Of a DNA stretch of 64,000 nucleotides, positions 23,108 to 33,398 are shown piece by piece. Below the pieces are notes generated by a model. The model did no database searches and was not told the DNA's origin. It saw only the letters and a list, made by a program, of their open reading frames with translations. The DNA comes from Gentiana macrophylla (lineage: Eukaryota; Streptophyta; Magnoliopsida; Gentianales; Gentianaceae): assembly GCA_026214975.1 (NCBI GenBank), contig CM047805.1, positions 1,426,001 through 1,490,000 on the forward strand. The letters are read 5' to 3'. Both the position numbers and the translations under genes were made by a program. How positions within the stretch are numbered: position 1 is the stretch's first letter; the number at the start of each line of letters is the position of its first letter.

Positions 23108-23150
23108 GAGCCAACGACGTAAAACAAAGGCGCTTGGTGGGAGGCAACCC
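23108..23150 (+). other. Conserved post-integrase motif, element A copy
   Basis: The stretch GAGCCAACGACGTAAAAC continuing through GGCGC and GGGAGGCAACCC is also found just after the integrase in element E (59706-59747, minus) and after the protease in element D (53662-53700). Conservation outside any reading frame across divergent families suggests a DNA or RNA signal. Confidence 0.7.
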
Positions 23151-23249
23151 ACCATTTTCTGAGTTTTTTTTGAGGTTTTTGATAATCTAAGTGTTAGAAC
23201 AAGGGTTAGAATCAAATGAGGTCGAAAATTCTGAGTTGTGCATAAAACT

Positions 23250-23484
23250 GGTGACAAACGGGGGTTTGCCCTCTTCCCACGAGCATCCGACCAAGCTTGC
23301 CACCGAATGGGCATTTGAATCTTTCAAACGCACGGCAGTCAAAATCAGCTACTCTCTGTACGTGACTATGCATCATCCAAACGAGCGTTTGGATTGCATC
23401 GAACGCTCGTCCAGTTCTTACAGGCCCAGGTGAACGAGCGTTCACAGAAGGGGAAACGGGCGTTTGCCTCTCCCTCTATAAATA
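23250..23484 (+). promoter_or_regulatory. Internal promoter-like module before ORF3 of element A
   Basis: Words of the LTR type recur here: CAAACGGGGGTTTGCC, CAAACGAGCGTTTGG, GAACGAGCGTTC and AAACGGGCGTTTGCC. CTATAAATACACCCAGCC follows, with the TATA at 23476-23484, matching the LTR order of words, CTATAAATAC and AGCC. ORF3 starts about 585 bases downstream. Promoter activity is inferred. Confidence 0.6.
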
Positions 23485-24068
23485 CACCCAGCCTCTTCAT
23501 CACATTTCAAATCAGTTTTCAAATCGAAAAACCGACCTTTCACGCCCTTTTTCACCTAGATTCTTCGTTTCTAACCCGATCGGAGCGATTTCAAGTGCCC
23601 CAAACACCTCTTGACCTCTTCTTTTCATTTCACCAACCCTAATCCATCAACAAACCTCTTTTAGATGGATTTGAGTCCATATCTAGGGCGGTTTTCAAGT
23701 TTACAAAGGTTCAATTTTTGGTTAATCCGTGCATCATCCGGACGTTTCGTCAACTCCATCATCATCATAGCTTCCCTATTGGTAAGAATCACTAAGTTTT
23801 TCATGTTTTAATTCACATTTTTCTGAGGTTCTATTTTCGGCTTGAACCTTAAACGAACTGCTATTGATTAAGCTCATTTTTCTTTGTGTTGTGTTGTTTT
23901 TTATGTGGGGATGATTGGTGAATGGTTGTGGTTGGTTTTGGACGTCTGCATTGCGGTTTTGGGTTGTTTTTGGTTGGTGTTTGTTGGGAAATCCCGTTTG
24001 GACGATAATCGGGTTGTTTTTGCTTCCATTATGCTTTGGGTTGGTTTGGTCATTAGTGCGTCATAATA

Positions 24069-25595
24069 ATGGTGCGTGATAGTGGTAAAGAGGGGGCTTC
24101 GGGTCAGAAAAGGTACGGAAAGGAGATAGCTAGGGACAGCGGCAAGAAAAAAAAAGCGGTAGAGCCTAGGAAGATCAATCCACACCGAGAGGTAGAGATT
24201 AGAGAGAGGCAAAACCCTCCGAGGGCAGCCCAGAGTCAGGCTAGGGCATCGTTGATGGATGAATTGGAGTCTGAGACCGATGATGAGCCCTTGGTGCGGA
24301 AGAGGACAGTTGAATCGGAAGCTGGGGTTGAGCACATTCTGAGAGAACCTAGAGCTACACATGAGGCTTGAGATGAAGGGGGTGAGCCGATTGTGGAGCC
24401 TGTTAGACCCCCGAGGGTAGGCACTGTAGGACCCCCGATCCCTTTTGATAGGAGATTTGTCACTCCTAAGGCTTTAGAGGTGTACAACAAGCACTACTCG
24501 ACCCAAACGATGCTTATAGAGCGAGCCTTCTATGCTTACAATGTAGATCAGAATTTTGTGAAGAACTTGAGGGATAGGAAGTGGGGAGCGTTGATGTCTA
24601 CTCCGGAGTTGCCTGTCAATGCTACTTTGGTGCGTGAATTTTACGCCAACTTTTCTGAATCGAGCTTAGGAACGGGAATGGTCTAGGTTAGGGGGGTCAA
24701 TGTGCCGTTTACAGCCAAAGTGATTAATGAGAAGTATGGTTTGCCTCCTTTTGCGGGCTTGGATTATAAGGAAGAGATCAAGGCAAGGAAAGAGACGGGT
24801 GGGGACCTGTTGGAGGATCTCCAGAAGTTGTTTTGCCCGGACATTCCATGGACACTCGGGGATGGCGGTGCTAGGAAACAGTTGGTCACTTCGAACTGGG
24901 ATGAGGATTGGAAGGTGCAGTGCCGGTTCATCCAAAACCAGCTTCTACCTAAGAACAACTTAACTCATTTCCACATTAGCGATCTCGGGATGTTGTATGC
25001 CCTCAAATTTAAGGTCAATGTGGATGTGGGTCAAGCCATTTATGACGAGGTTGCCACTAATCAGAAAGTTTACACCCGCTGTTTGATTTGTTCCCACCTT
25101 ATCTCTAGTTTATGTCGGGACGCCAAGGTTCCGGAGTACACCGCGGATCATAAGCCTAAGAACCCTCGCGTCCTACAAAGAGAAAAGGGTAAGACCCCGG
25201 CCCAGCCAGAGCGTCGGGCATCACAGCAGCCCAGTTCGTCTTCGTTCATGACTCAGGTAGAACCAGTTCCTACTTTCTCTCCTTCCGTCAGCATGCGGTT
25301 GCGTATGGCAAACTGTTTTTGGAACTGGATGGAGGATCAGCAGCATACACAAAATAATATCACGACTATCCTCCTCATGATGAGCCAGGGCAGACAGCCA
25401 CAGGACCTGAAGGTGTTCGCCCCGAGTACCACAGATTATACTTTTCCAGCCGATATTGAGCAGGCCATCCAACAAATTGTGGTGGCGGATGCGTCTTCAT
25501 CTGATGAGGAGACTGAGGAGTCTGAGGGGCCAGAAACCGGAGCTACCACTGATGCTCCTACTGCTGGTGATGATGTTGCACCCGGCCATACGTGA
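24069..25595 (+). pseudogene. Element A ORF3 (Athila extra 3' ORF)
   Basis: One frame of 508 codons is interrupted only by TGA at 24369-24371 and TAG at 24684-24686. The N-terminus is basic with a Lys run. The core has YNKHYSTQTMLIERAFYAYN, LVREFYANF, VPFTAKVINEKYGLP, WKVQCRFIQNQLLPKNN and LGMLYALKFKVNVDVGQAI. The C-terminus is Ser/Glu/Thr-rich and acidic. From memory this is the domain labelled putative plant transposon protein, found downstream of pol in Athila elements and sometimes called env-like. No signal peptide or membrane helix is seen, so a nuclear or regulatory role is as plausible as an envelope role. Confidence 0.75.
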
Positions 25596-26705
25596 TTTTC
25601 TTTTTTTTTTTTATGCTGTTCCTTATATCGTTTGTACCTAGTGGTCGGGTTCGTAGGAGTTGTGTAGCTTGTTTTGCTACATTTGTGCTTTTTTTTATGA
25701 TACTTTCAGTATTTGAGAGGCTACACTTTGCTCTTTTGCTGATTTTTTGTAAGCCTTAAGGCATGCTACTATTGTCATTCGAGTTTGGTTTTCTTTGTAC
25801 GCACGTTGGATAATTTCTATATTTTGTGCCTCTGTGGCTCTTCTATTCTGCTTAGATGTTCTGTGCTTTACCCGTTTGGGGTTATTTTTTCCATCTATAG
25901 CAATCCAATATGTGCGTTACATTGCATATCGAGTTTTCTGACGTAACAGGGCCTTATCACTGTTATAACCCCCATATCCCTATTATATATTCTGGCACGC
26001 AGACCATGCCCCGTGCTTGCTTTGCTGTGGTTGCATCTATTTTGGTATAGGGAGTCGGGTCGTGCTTACATGAGGCGGTTACGGGATTCGATAGCGCCTT
26101 TCTGCCGGGTTGTGGTTCGGAAAAAAATGAATAAATTGAAATTGAAAACAAAAATACTTCAAAATTTTTTTGATGAAAGTTTGAATACAGTTGAGAAAAG
26201 AAGTCAAAGGAGGAGTGTTTTAAATGAATGAAAGTATGATGTTAAGGTTGGAGTTGTTTGTTAATGCATATAGAAAGATCGAAGGAGTTCGGTGTGGTTT
26301 GGTGTGTGTTCAAAGAAAGAATACATACGATGATTAAGTTCACTCGTATTTTCTTTTTCTCTAGTCCCAAGTTTCCTTTCGATTAACCCTGTCCTGAGCT
26401 TAACATTATAACCCTTCAAGTCCTACTTGACCGTATTTAGCCTCGGTTGCCTCGATTAGTGGAGATTCTAGCCCGGTATGAGTTGTGTGTTGTCATTTGG
26501 CCGGTATTCAAAGCCGGTGATCATTTTGAGTGTAGTTATCGGTTTTCTATTACACACACACTTCATTTTCATGATAAGATAAAGTCAAGTGGTTTGCATT
26601 CAGTGTCTACTTTACTTTTGCCTTGATGTCTTGAGAGTTATGCATGTTTTGTAAAGTTGATCCCTTGGTACTGCTTTTAGGCGCCTAATTTACTCAAGGA
26701 CGAGC
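25596..26705. other. Element A 3' untranslated region
   Basis: Non-coding, T-rich sequence between ORF3 and the polypurine tract. No gene or repeat recognised. Confidence 0.55.
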
Positions 26706-26726
26706 AAAGGCTAAGTGTGGGGTGGT
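26706..26726 (+). other. Element A polypurine tract
   Basis: The purine-rich run ending AAGTGTGGGGTGGT abuts the TG of the 3' LTR. It is preceded by GGACGAGCAAAGGCT, which is also found with few changes before the 3' LTR of element B. Confidence 0.75.
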
Positions 26727-27569
26727 TGATGGGAGTCAACTTTCTTTGTACTTTGCGCGCAGCTTTAACCCCGTTTATCACTTTATTGGCATGTTTTGGG
26801 TAGTTCTAGGTAGAGGTGGCCAAACCGAAAACGAACCGGCGGTTTGAACCGCCGGTTCGTCAAACCGGCGATTCGAAAACCGCCGGTTTGCCGCCGATTT
26901 GTGTTATTAGTAACGGAACCGGAACCTCCGGTTAAAACCGGATGGCCGGAACCGGGTAAAACCGACCGGAACCGGAACCGCCGGTTTAACCGGCCCAACA
27001 GGTTTTTTTTTTTTTTTTTTTTTTTGGGTGCATATAAAAAAAAGGTTACTTTTCCCTTTCTTTTTCCAACGTCTATTTCCAAATTCCAACGGCTTTCTTT
27101 TTCCAACGTCTATTTCCAAATTCCAACGGCTATTTCCTTTTTTTTTTCCTCCCAATCTCACCCCAAAAAATTTCCTATAAATACTACCTCATTCCTACAC
27201 CAAACCAATCTCATTCTCTCTCAATCTTCTACTCATTTCTTACATGTTATATTAATTTCTTTGATTATCAAGTTTGTTTAGTTGTTAAAAACAACAATTA
27301 AATTTACTTTACGATACCGATTTTTGAAGTTGTTCTGATTTAATCGTTACTTCAATACGGTTTTAGTTATAAGTAAATTTGGTTTTGTATTTTATTCAAC
27401 TAGTTTTTTACAAGTGTAAAAAATTAATTTTATAATCAAATTTACTTACTAGACCGAAATTTGAAGTTGTTACGATTTAATCGTTACTTCAATTCGGTTT
27501 TAGTTATAAGTAAAATTGGTTAGTTAAATTAAATTTTTTATAACATTTTATTTAATTTAGATTTTTAAA

Positions 27570-30000
27570 ATGTCAAGAAGAGGTGAATCATCAAGAGGAA
27601 ATCGAAATGTTACTTTCGTGATGATACGTTTGTGCCGAATCGGATGATCTTGTTGGTGGCTATAGACCCCAATATTACATGCACCACTATTACCGGTAGT
27701 CACATTTCGATTCCTCGATTCAAACACCTCCAGGTTACAATGAAGATGAGTTTGATAGTCATTACAATGATATAATGTCTCAAGGTGGAAATTTTAACAT
27801 CAACCTTAACGGTTGAAGATAATGATGAAGTCGACGTTGATGATGATGTTGATGTATTTCCTAATGCTTCCCGTCATAGAGGACCTAGACAAGGACGTGG
27901 TGGGAGTCAGCGTCGTCATAGTTGTTCTAGTGCTGATCCTACTCCTACTCCCGAGTCATTCGATTTACATGCTAGTGAAAGTGCCGGAGCCACAACACAA
28001 GAAAAAAGTTATCATCGAGAATTTTTACGGAATTTTTCACAAAGGTTCCTCGGATCGATGAAATAGGTTTAGCTAACCCGGAAAATTGTTCTACAGGGTG
28101 TGCAATTTCTATGGGAAAAAATATCAATTTAAACATTCCGGTGGTCATGGAACGTTATGGACTCACATTATAACTAAACACCCGGAAAAATTGGAAGACG
28201 GCTCTTCTCAATCCCACTAAACATGCCGAGCTCTAAATGGAGGTAACACTAATCCACTCTTTATTTACACTCGTGATAACTGTAGAGATCTAACTACGGA
28301 TCTTATTGCGGGTATGGGTCTTCCTTTTAGCTTTCCCTCGAAAATCCTATTTTTGAAAGTTACGTACAAGGGCTTTGCGGCCGGCTTTTACTCGTATCCT
28401 CGTGGTAACGGTGACTAGGGATTTCAAAAATAAATTTATTAAACGACAAAATATTATTATAGAAACTTTGAAGAACAATAAATACCGAATATGTGTATGT
28501 GCCGATATTTGGGAGGATAGGAGGACGAACAATTTTTATTTGGGCGTGTCGGGTCACCGGATTGACAACACTTGGATTGTCCAAAAAGGTTACTTGCTTT
28601 TCGCTTATTTAACGAGACCCATAGTGCTTCTAACATTGCATCTGTATTAGTTGATATTTTTGAGGAATACGATTTAAAAGGTAAAGTTTTATCTATTGCG
28701 TTTGACAATGCTGCAAACAACACTGCTTCTATTCCTGACTTATCCCGATATTGTGAACCTTTATGTAACGGTCAATATTTTCATGTTAGATGTTTATGCC
28801 ATATTTTTAATTTGTGTGTAAAGGATGGTCTAAAAGTTTATGACCATAATATTACTTCGATAAAAAATGCGATTTCCCATATTTTAGGTAGAAATGTTCT
28901 TGTTCATAAGTGGTATAAATTTCTTAAAGAGAAAGGTCATCGCCAAGTCAAATCGCACAAGATGTACCGCATAGGTGGAACACGACTTATGATCTTTGGA
29001 AAAAAACAAACAAAATTAAAAATACCTTTTGTGAATTTGTAAATGAACATTGTCCGAGCGAATATCGTTTGTATCCCTCTATTTGGATTGGATGCAAGAC
29101 ACTGATGGATGTTTTTTCAATATTCAAAAAATTTACTGAATTGTTTTCAAAATGTTATGAACCCACATCACATTTAGTTTTGCCTGCATGTGTAGAAATA
29201 ACTGCCGAGTTTGAAAGCATGGAACACGAAACTACATTATTTCGATGTTTAGTGTTGATGAAGGATAAATGGAATAAATACATGTTGCATATTCCTGACA
29301 CTTATCTCATTTCTTCTATACTCGACCCTCGTATAAGACTAGTAGGTGTGTCTAACATGTTAGGTGCTTACTATGATGCTTTGTCTAATACTGGTAATGT
29401 GCCCCCGGTAGATTTTACGGTTGAAGTAGATAGACTAGAAAATTTATTAAACGATTTGTATGTTGTATATGAGCGTATGTATGGATTGAGAATTGACGCG
29501 GTTCCCAATCCATCCGCAAGTTCTTCTACTAACCGTGCGGTGTCCTGAAGGACTTAAAAAGTTATGGAGAAAATGAGTTCAAACGGGCGTAAGGGAGCGA
29601 CATCATTATCCGATCAACGTCTGAGAGATATCAAAATATCTAAACACTACATTTGAAGGTCAGATGGCGATAACTATGATTTCGGATTCGACTTATTGAA
29701 GTGGTGGAAGAGACACGTTAAGGAATTTCGATTCTAGCAATTATGGCGATGGAGTTTTTAAGTTGCCCTGTTTGACCGTCCACCGTGGAACGCACTTTCA
29801 AAGATGGCGGGTATGTGCTAAACAACAAAAGATGTGCGCTTCATCCCACCACTTTAGAGAAGCAGATGCTTAGTCAAGATTGGGTACGAGCTGAGCAGAG
29901 GGTGCAAGACATTCAGTCAGAAGATGAGGAGTCACAGTTCGAAGGCGGTGACACTGAAACTTCGGCAGGAACAAGCTCTCGAAATACCGACGTCGATTAA
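27570..30000 (+). pseudogene. hAT transposase, frameshifted
   Basis: A possible start at 27570 reads MSRRGESSRGNR. A degenerate BED-type finger lies at about 28095-28200, with KHSGGHGTLWTHI and HxxxxH but the second Cys replaced. The core has CADIWEDRRTNNFYLGVSGH (28495-28570), IAFDNAANN, HVRCLCHIFNLCVKDGL (28690-28850) and SSILDPR. The C-terminal dimerisation region has FDLLKWWKRH, PVSTV-like sequence and ERTFKDGGYVL, ending with LSQDWVRAEQRV. The parts lie in at least four different frames, so no active protein can be made. Confidence 0.85.
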
Positions 30001-30149
30001 AGATACGCAATTTATATCTTAAAAATAATTATAAGAAACCTACTACTAATAACTAAAAAAACAATTAAAAAAACCATAAAAAAAAACCCGATAGAAACTA
30101 TAAAAACATATAAAAAAATAACTAAAAAATACTTATTCAAAAAATCATA

Positions 30150-31160
30150 AAACAACATTTATAATCAACGTATACTTAAACCGACTCAAAGAACTTATTA
30201 AAAAACCATTAAAGACTTAATAATCAACGTATACTTAAACCGTCTCAAAAAACTTATTCAAAAAACCATAAAACAACATTTATAATCAACGTATACTTAA
30301 ACGGACTCAAAAAACTTATTCAAAATACCATAAAACAACATTTATAATCAACGGATACTTAAACCGACTCAAAAACTTATTAAAAAACCATAAAAGACTT
30401 AAAAAAAATAACAAACATAACCATAAAAGACTAAAAAATAAAGAATTAGAACTACGTTCGCTTTGATTTTATATATGTGTAATGCCTCCGACACGATTAC
30501 ATATAAAAATACGTGAGGCAAACTCGAATTATCGGTACAAGCGTTGAAAAGATAACACAATTTACATATAAGAAAAACAACACAATATACCAAACATATT
30601 ATCTAATAAAAGACTTTAATAATCAACGATATCTTAAACCGACTCAAAAACTTATTAAAAAATATAAAAACTTAATAATCAACGTATACTTAAACCGACT
30701 CAAAAACTTATTCAAAAATACATAAAACAACATTTATAATCAACGATACTTAAACCGACTCAAAAACTTATTAAAAACCATTAAAGACTTAATAATCAAC
30801 GTATACTTAAACCGACTCAAAAAACTTATTCAAAAACTATAAAACAACATTTATAATCAACGATACTTAAACCGACTCAAAAACTTATTTAAAATACCAT
30901 AAAACAACATTTATAATCAACGGATACTTAAACCGACTCAAAAACTTATTAAAAAACCATAAAAGACTTAAAAACAATAACAAACATAACCATAAAAGAC
31001 TAAAAAAATAAAGAATTAGAACTACGTTCGCTTTGATTTTTTTATATGTGTTGTGCCTCCGACACGATTACATATAAAAAATACGTAGGCAACCGAATTA
31101 TCGGTATGTGCGTTGAAAAGATAACACAATTTACATATAAGAAAAACAACACAATATACG
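30150..31160. repeat. Satellite-like repeats in the hAT 3' part
   Basis: About ten copies of a roughly 60-bp unit contain TATACTTAAACCGACTC and ACTTATT. Four lie at about 30165-30380 and six at about 30615-30940. A separate block of about 180 bp, at roughly 30405-30595 and again at 30975-31160, is duplicated around the second group. The pattern suggests duplication of one repeat-plus-block segment. Confidence 0.8.
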
Positions 31161-32248
31161 GTAATATATATATTATATACCAAACAACATAATATTAATA
31201 TTATTTTTAAAACCGAATAGAAATCTATTTAAAATAATATATATATTACATTCGCTTTAATAATTATAATTAAAATAATAATAATTTGTTATTGTAGTGA
31301 AAATAATAAGTGTTATATAAAAATGAAAAGAAAAAAATGAAATTTTAAAACCGTGGCGGAACCGTGATCTCGAACCGGGAGCAAACCGAGAAAACCGAAC
31401 CGCCCAAACCGCAACCAAGCGGTTTTGAGCGATAAACCGCCGGTTTTTCAAACCGGCGGTTTGATAAACCGTCGAAAATCGCCAAACCGCCGGTTTGAAA
31501 AATCATGGTTAGAAAAACCGCGGTTATACCATTTGGCCACCTCTAGCACTTCTAGGCATGTTTGAGAGTAATATCGAGAGTTATATGCACGGGGAGTTGA
31601 ACTGTCACATCGATAGTAAACTCCACATTTTTGACGATATTTGACTCTTTTCCCAGCACTTTTATCTTGCGGAATTACGCGTGGTGTTTGTTCGTCTATG
31701 TTATTGCAGGACCTAGGTGGCTCGAGGACCCGGAAGACGATGTTTTGGACTAAGGGACATGTTCGTGGCACGAGAGTTGAGTGAAAGTGGAAGAAAAGCC
31801 AAGTTTGGAGTGAAGTCAAGGCAAACTGGCGTTTGCCATACCCCAAACTGGCGTTTGCAGTAAGCCTACGTCAAACGGGCGTTTGCCCACTCCAAACGGG
31901 CGTTTACAGAGTTGACACTTCATTCAGAAAGTTGGGTTTTTAGCTGGACGAGCGTCCCAATGACCCCCAAACTGGCGTTTGGATGGGTTCAGCCCGAATC
32001 AGAAAGCTCATACAAGGCAAACGGGCGTCCATGATACACAGATGGGCGTTTGCCCTCAGGACATGATTTAGCAAACGGGCGTTCAAAGAAAGGCAAACGC
32101 TGGTTCGCTGAAGACAAAACCTTAATATCATCATATTTTCCAGGCAAACGAGCGTTTGGAAGGACTCAAACGGGCGTTTGTGACCGACAGCATCAGATTT
32201 TCGACCTGCACTATAAATACGCAGCCCATTCAGCCCTTATTCAGACTT

Positions 32249-32256
32249 GACCTGCA
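32249..32256. other. Junction of elements A and B with templated filler
   Basis: The A LTR stops at 32248 and B sequence starts at about 32257. The bases between belong to GACCTGCACTA at 32249-32259, a copy of the same 11 bases 46 bp upstream at 32203-32213. This is a typical trace of end-joining with template slippage. Confidence 0.75.
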
Positions 32257-33384
32257 CTACCTAAGAGTTTTATATTGGTATTTCCTTTTTTACACGTTTT
32301 AATTAAACTAAGCGAGTAACATAGCCATAGCCATACCTACCGAGATGATAAATTCTATTAAGTTAACCTAACCATAAAGACGTGGCTATTAACGGATAAA
32401 AGCAGGCCTCGGTCGACCGAATAGGTGGGCTCGGTCGACCGAGTGAACGCGATCGGTCACCCGAATCAATTTCGTCCCAGATTACATCCCCGAACGTATC
32501 TCTCGCTTCATCATCATACGAGCAGATTAAACGATGAATTGTCAAGCATTCATATAAACTAACTTAGATACACATTAATTAAACAATGCAGATTCATGGA
32601 TAGAAACTAAGTGTATGACGTAGGTTATGGGATCCTCATAGACAAGGCTTCGCCACATCCATAACGACATAACCTAGATCTACATCATCTAGCTATGTTA
32701 ACTAATTCAAACAATAAAGCATAATTGGGAGGGATTAATTACTTAAAAGAAAAGAAACAGAAAATAAAGGCTTACATAATGCAGCCCTTAAATTGCTGGA
32801 AACACCCTCAATAAACTACATTGAATCAAGATATGAATAGAGTGATTTTATTGAATGATATTCTAAGGTATATGTTGGTGTATTACAATTTCTCGTAGCT
32901 GCTTGCTTATATAGAGGTTTTTGCCGACTTAGGGTGGTTCTAGAAGATAAGCACGATATAAGCCGGAAACCGCCCGGTTTACACTCGGTCGATCGAGCTA
33001 TAGGCTCGGTCGACCGAACTCTAACATTTGCACACGTTAATCGCTTTTCTCGCCTATCTTGCTCCCCACTCCACGCTTGCGTGTTGATCTCGATTTCTCT
33101 AATTTATCTCTTGATTAATGCTCCGATTTTCTTCCTTATTATCTTGAGATCCATTGATTGAATGACATTTATCCTCTCGATTTGTCGTGATCTACAAAAT
33201 CGCATTTATCGCACAATAAATCGGCTTTTAATAATGAAAACGGCTAAATACCAAATATCATATTAATAATCACTTAACATTAAATAATAAATATAAGCAT
33301 GTGATTTAATATGAAATATATATTATTAATCTCGATTTAAGGTTAACGTTGATGACTTTTACGGGTATAATTTGACCGTCATCA
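32257..33384 (-). repeat. Element B 3' LTR, truncated
   Basis: It starts on the minus strand with TGATGACGGTCAAATT at 33384 and runs to 32257, matching 41208 to about 40080 of the 5' LTR. About 670 bp of the normal LTR end is missing. Words of type CTCGGTCGACCGAG lie at about 32407-32460 and 32989-33025. Confidence 0.85.
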
Positions 33385-33398
33385 ACTACCCCCCACTT
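33385..33398 (-). other. Element B polypurine tract
   Basis: The minus strand reads AAGTGGGGGGTAGT directly before the LTR TG, and GGGACGATCAAAGTCT precedes it. Confidence 0.75.

Larger units (their letters stand above)
26811..31545 (+). mobile_element. hAT-family DNA transposon, degraded (4.7 kb)
   Basis: The terminal inverted repeats TAGAGGTGGCCAAA (26811-26824) and TTTGGCCACCTCTA (31532-31545) are perfect over 14 bases. The flanks share TTCTAGG within the 8-base segments gttctagg (26803-26810) and cttctagg (31549-31556), consistent with an 8-bp hAT duplication with one change; three extra bases lie after the right repeat. Subterminal regions are packed with AACCGGCGG/CCGCCGGTT words (26825-26995 and 31370-31530). 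A 37-bp tandem duplication is at 27057-27130, and a longer imperfect duplication lies at about 27313-27515. It carries a decayed transposase. Confidence 0.85.
12880..32248 (+). mobile_element. Element A: Athila-type Ty3/gypsy retrotransposon, nested and truncated
   Basis: The 5' LTR (12880-14663) and the start of the 3' LTR (26727) share the TGATGGGAGTCAAC terminus. The internal order is primer-binding site, gag, protease, RT, RNase H, integrase, ORF3 and polypurine tract, as in Athila-lineage elements. A B-family solo LTR (19173-20929) splits the RT region and a hAT transposon (26811-31545) splits the 3' LTR. The 3' LTR is cut at 32248, so the right terminus and target duplication are lost. 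Without the insertions the element is about 12.9 kb. Its genes carry many stops and frameshifts and cannot act autonomously. Confidence 0.85.
26727..32248 (+). repeat. Element A 3' LTR, split by hAT and truncated
   Basis: The LTR starts at 26727, is interrupted by the hAT element (26811-31545) and resumes at 31549. It can be followed to TTCAGACTTG at 32248, where the 5' LTR copy continues for about 1 kb more. The right part is missing. The word cluster (about 31822-32182) and the TATA box (about 32211) are present. Confidence 0.85.

Noticed and set aside
24069..25595. ORF3 as a true viral-type envelope gene
   Set aside because: No signal peptide, transmembrane helix or cleavage site is visible, so the env-like label is not supported by the sequence.
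30150..30985. A CRISPR-like or centromeric satellite array
   Set aside because: The repeats are confined to the hAT element, are AT-rich with variable unit length, and this is plant DNA.
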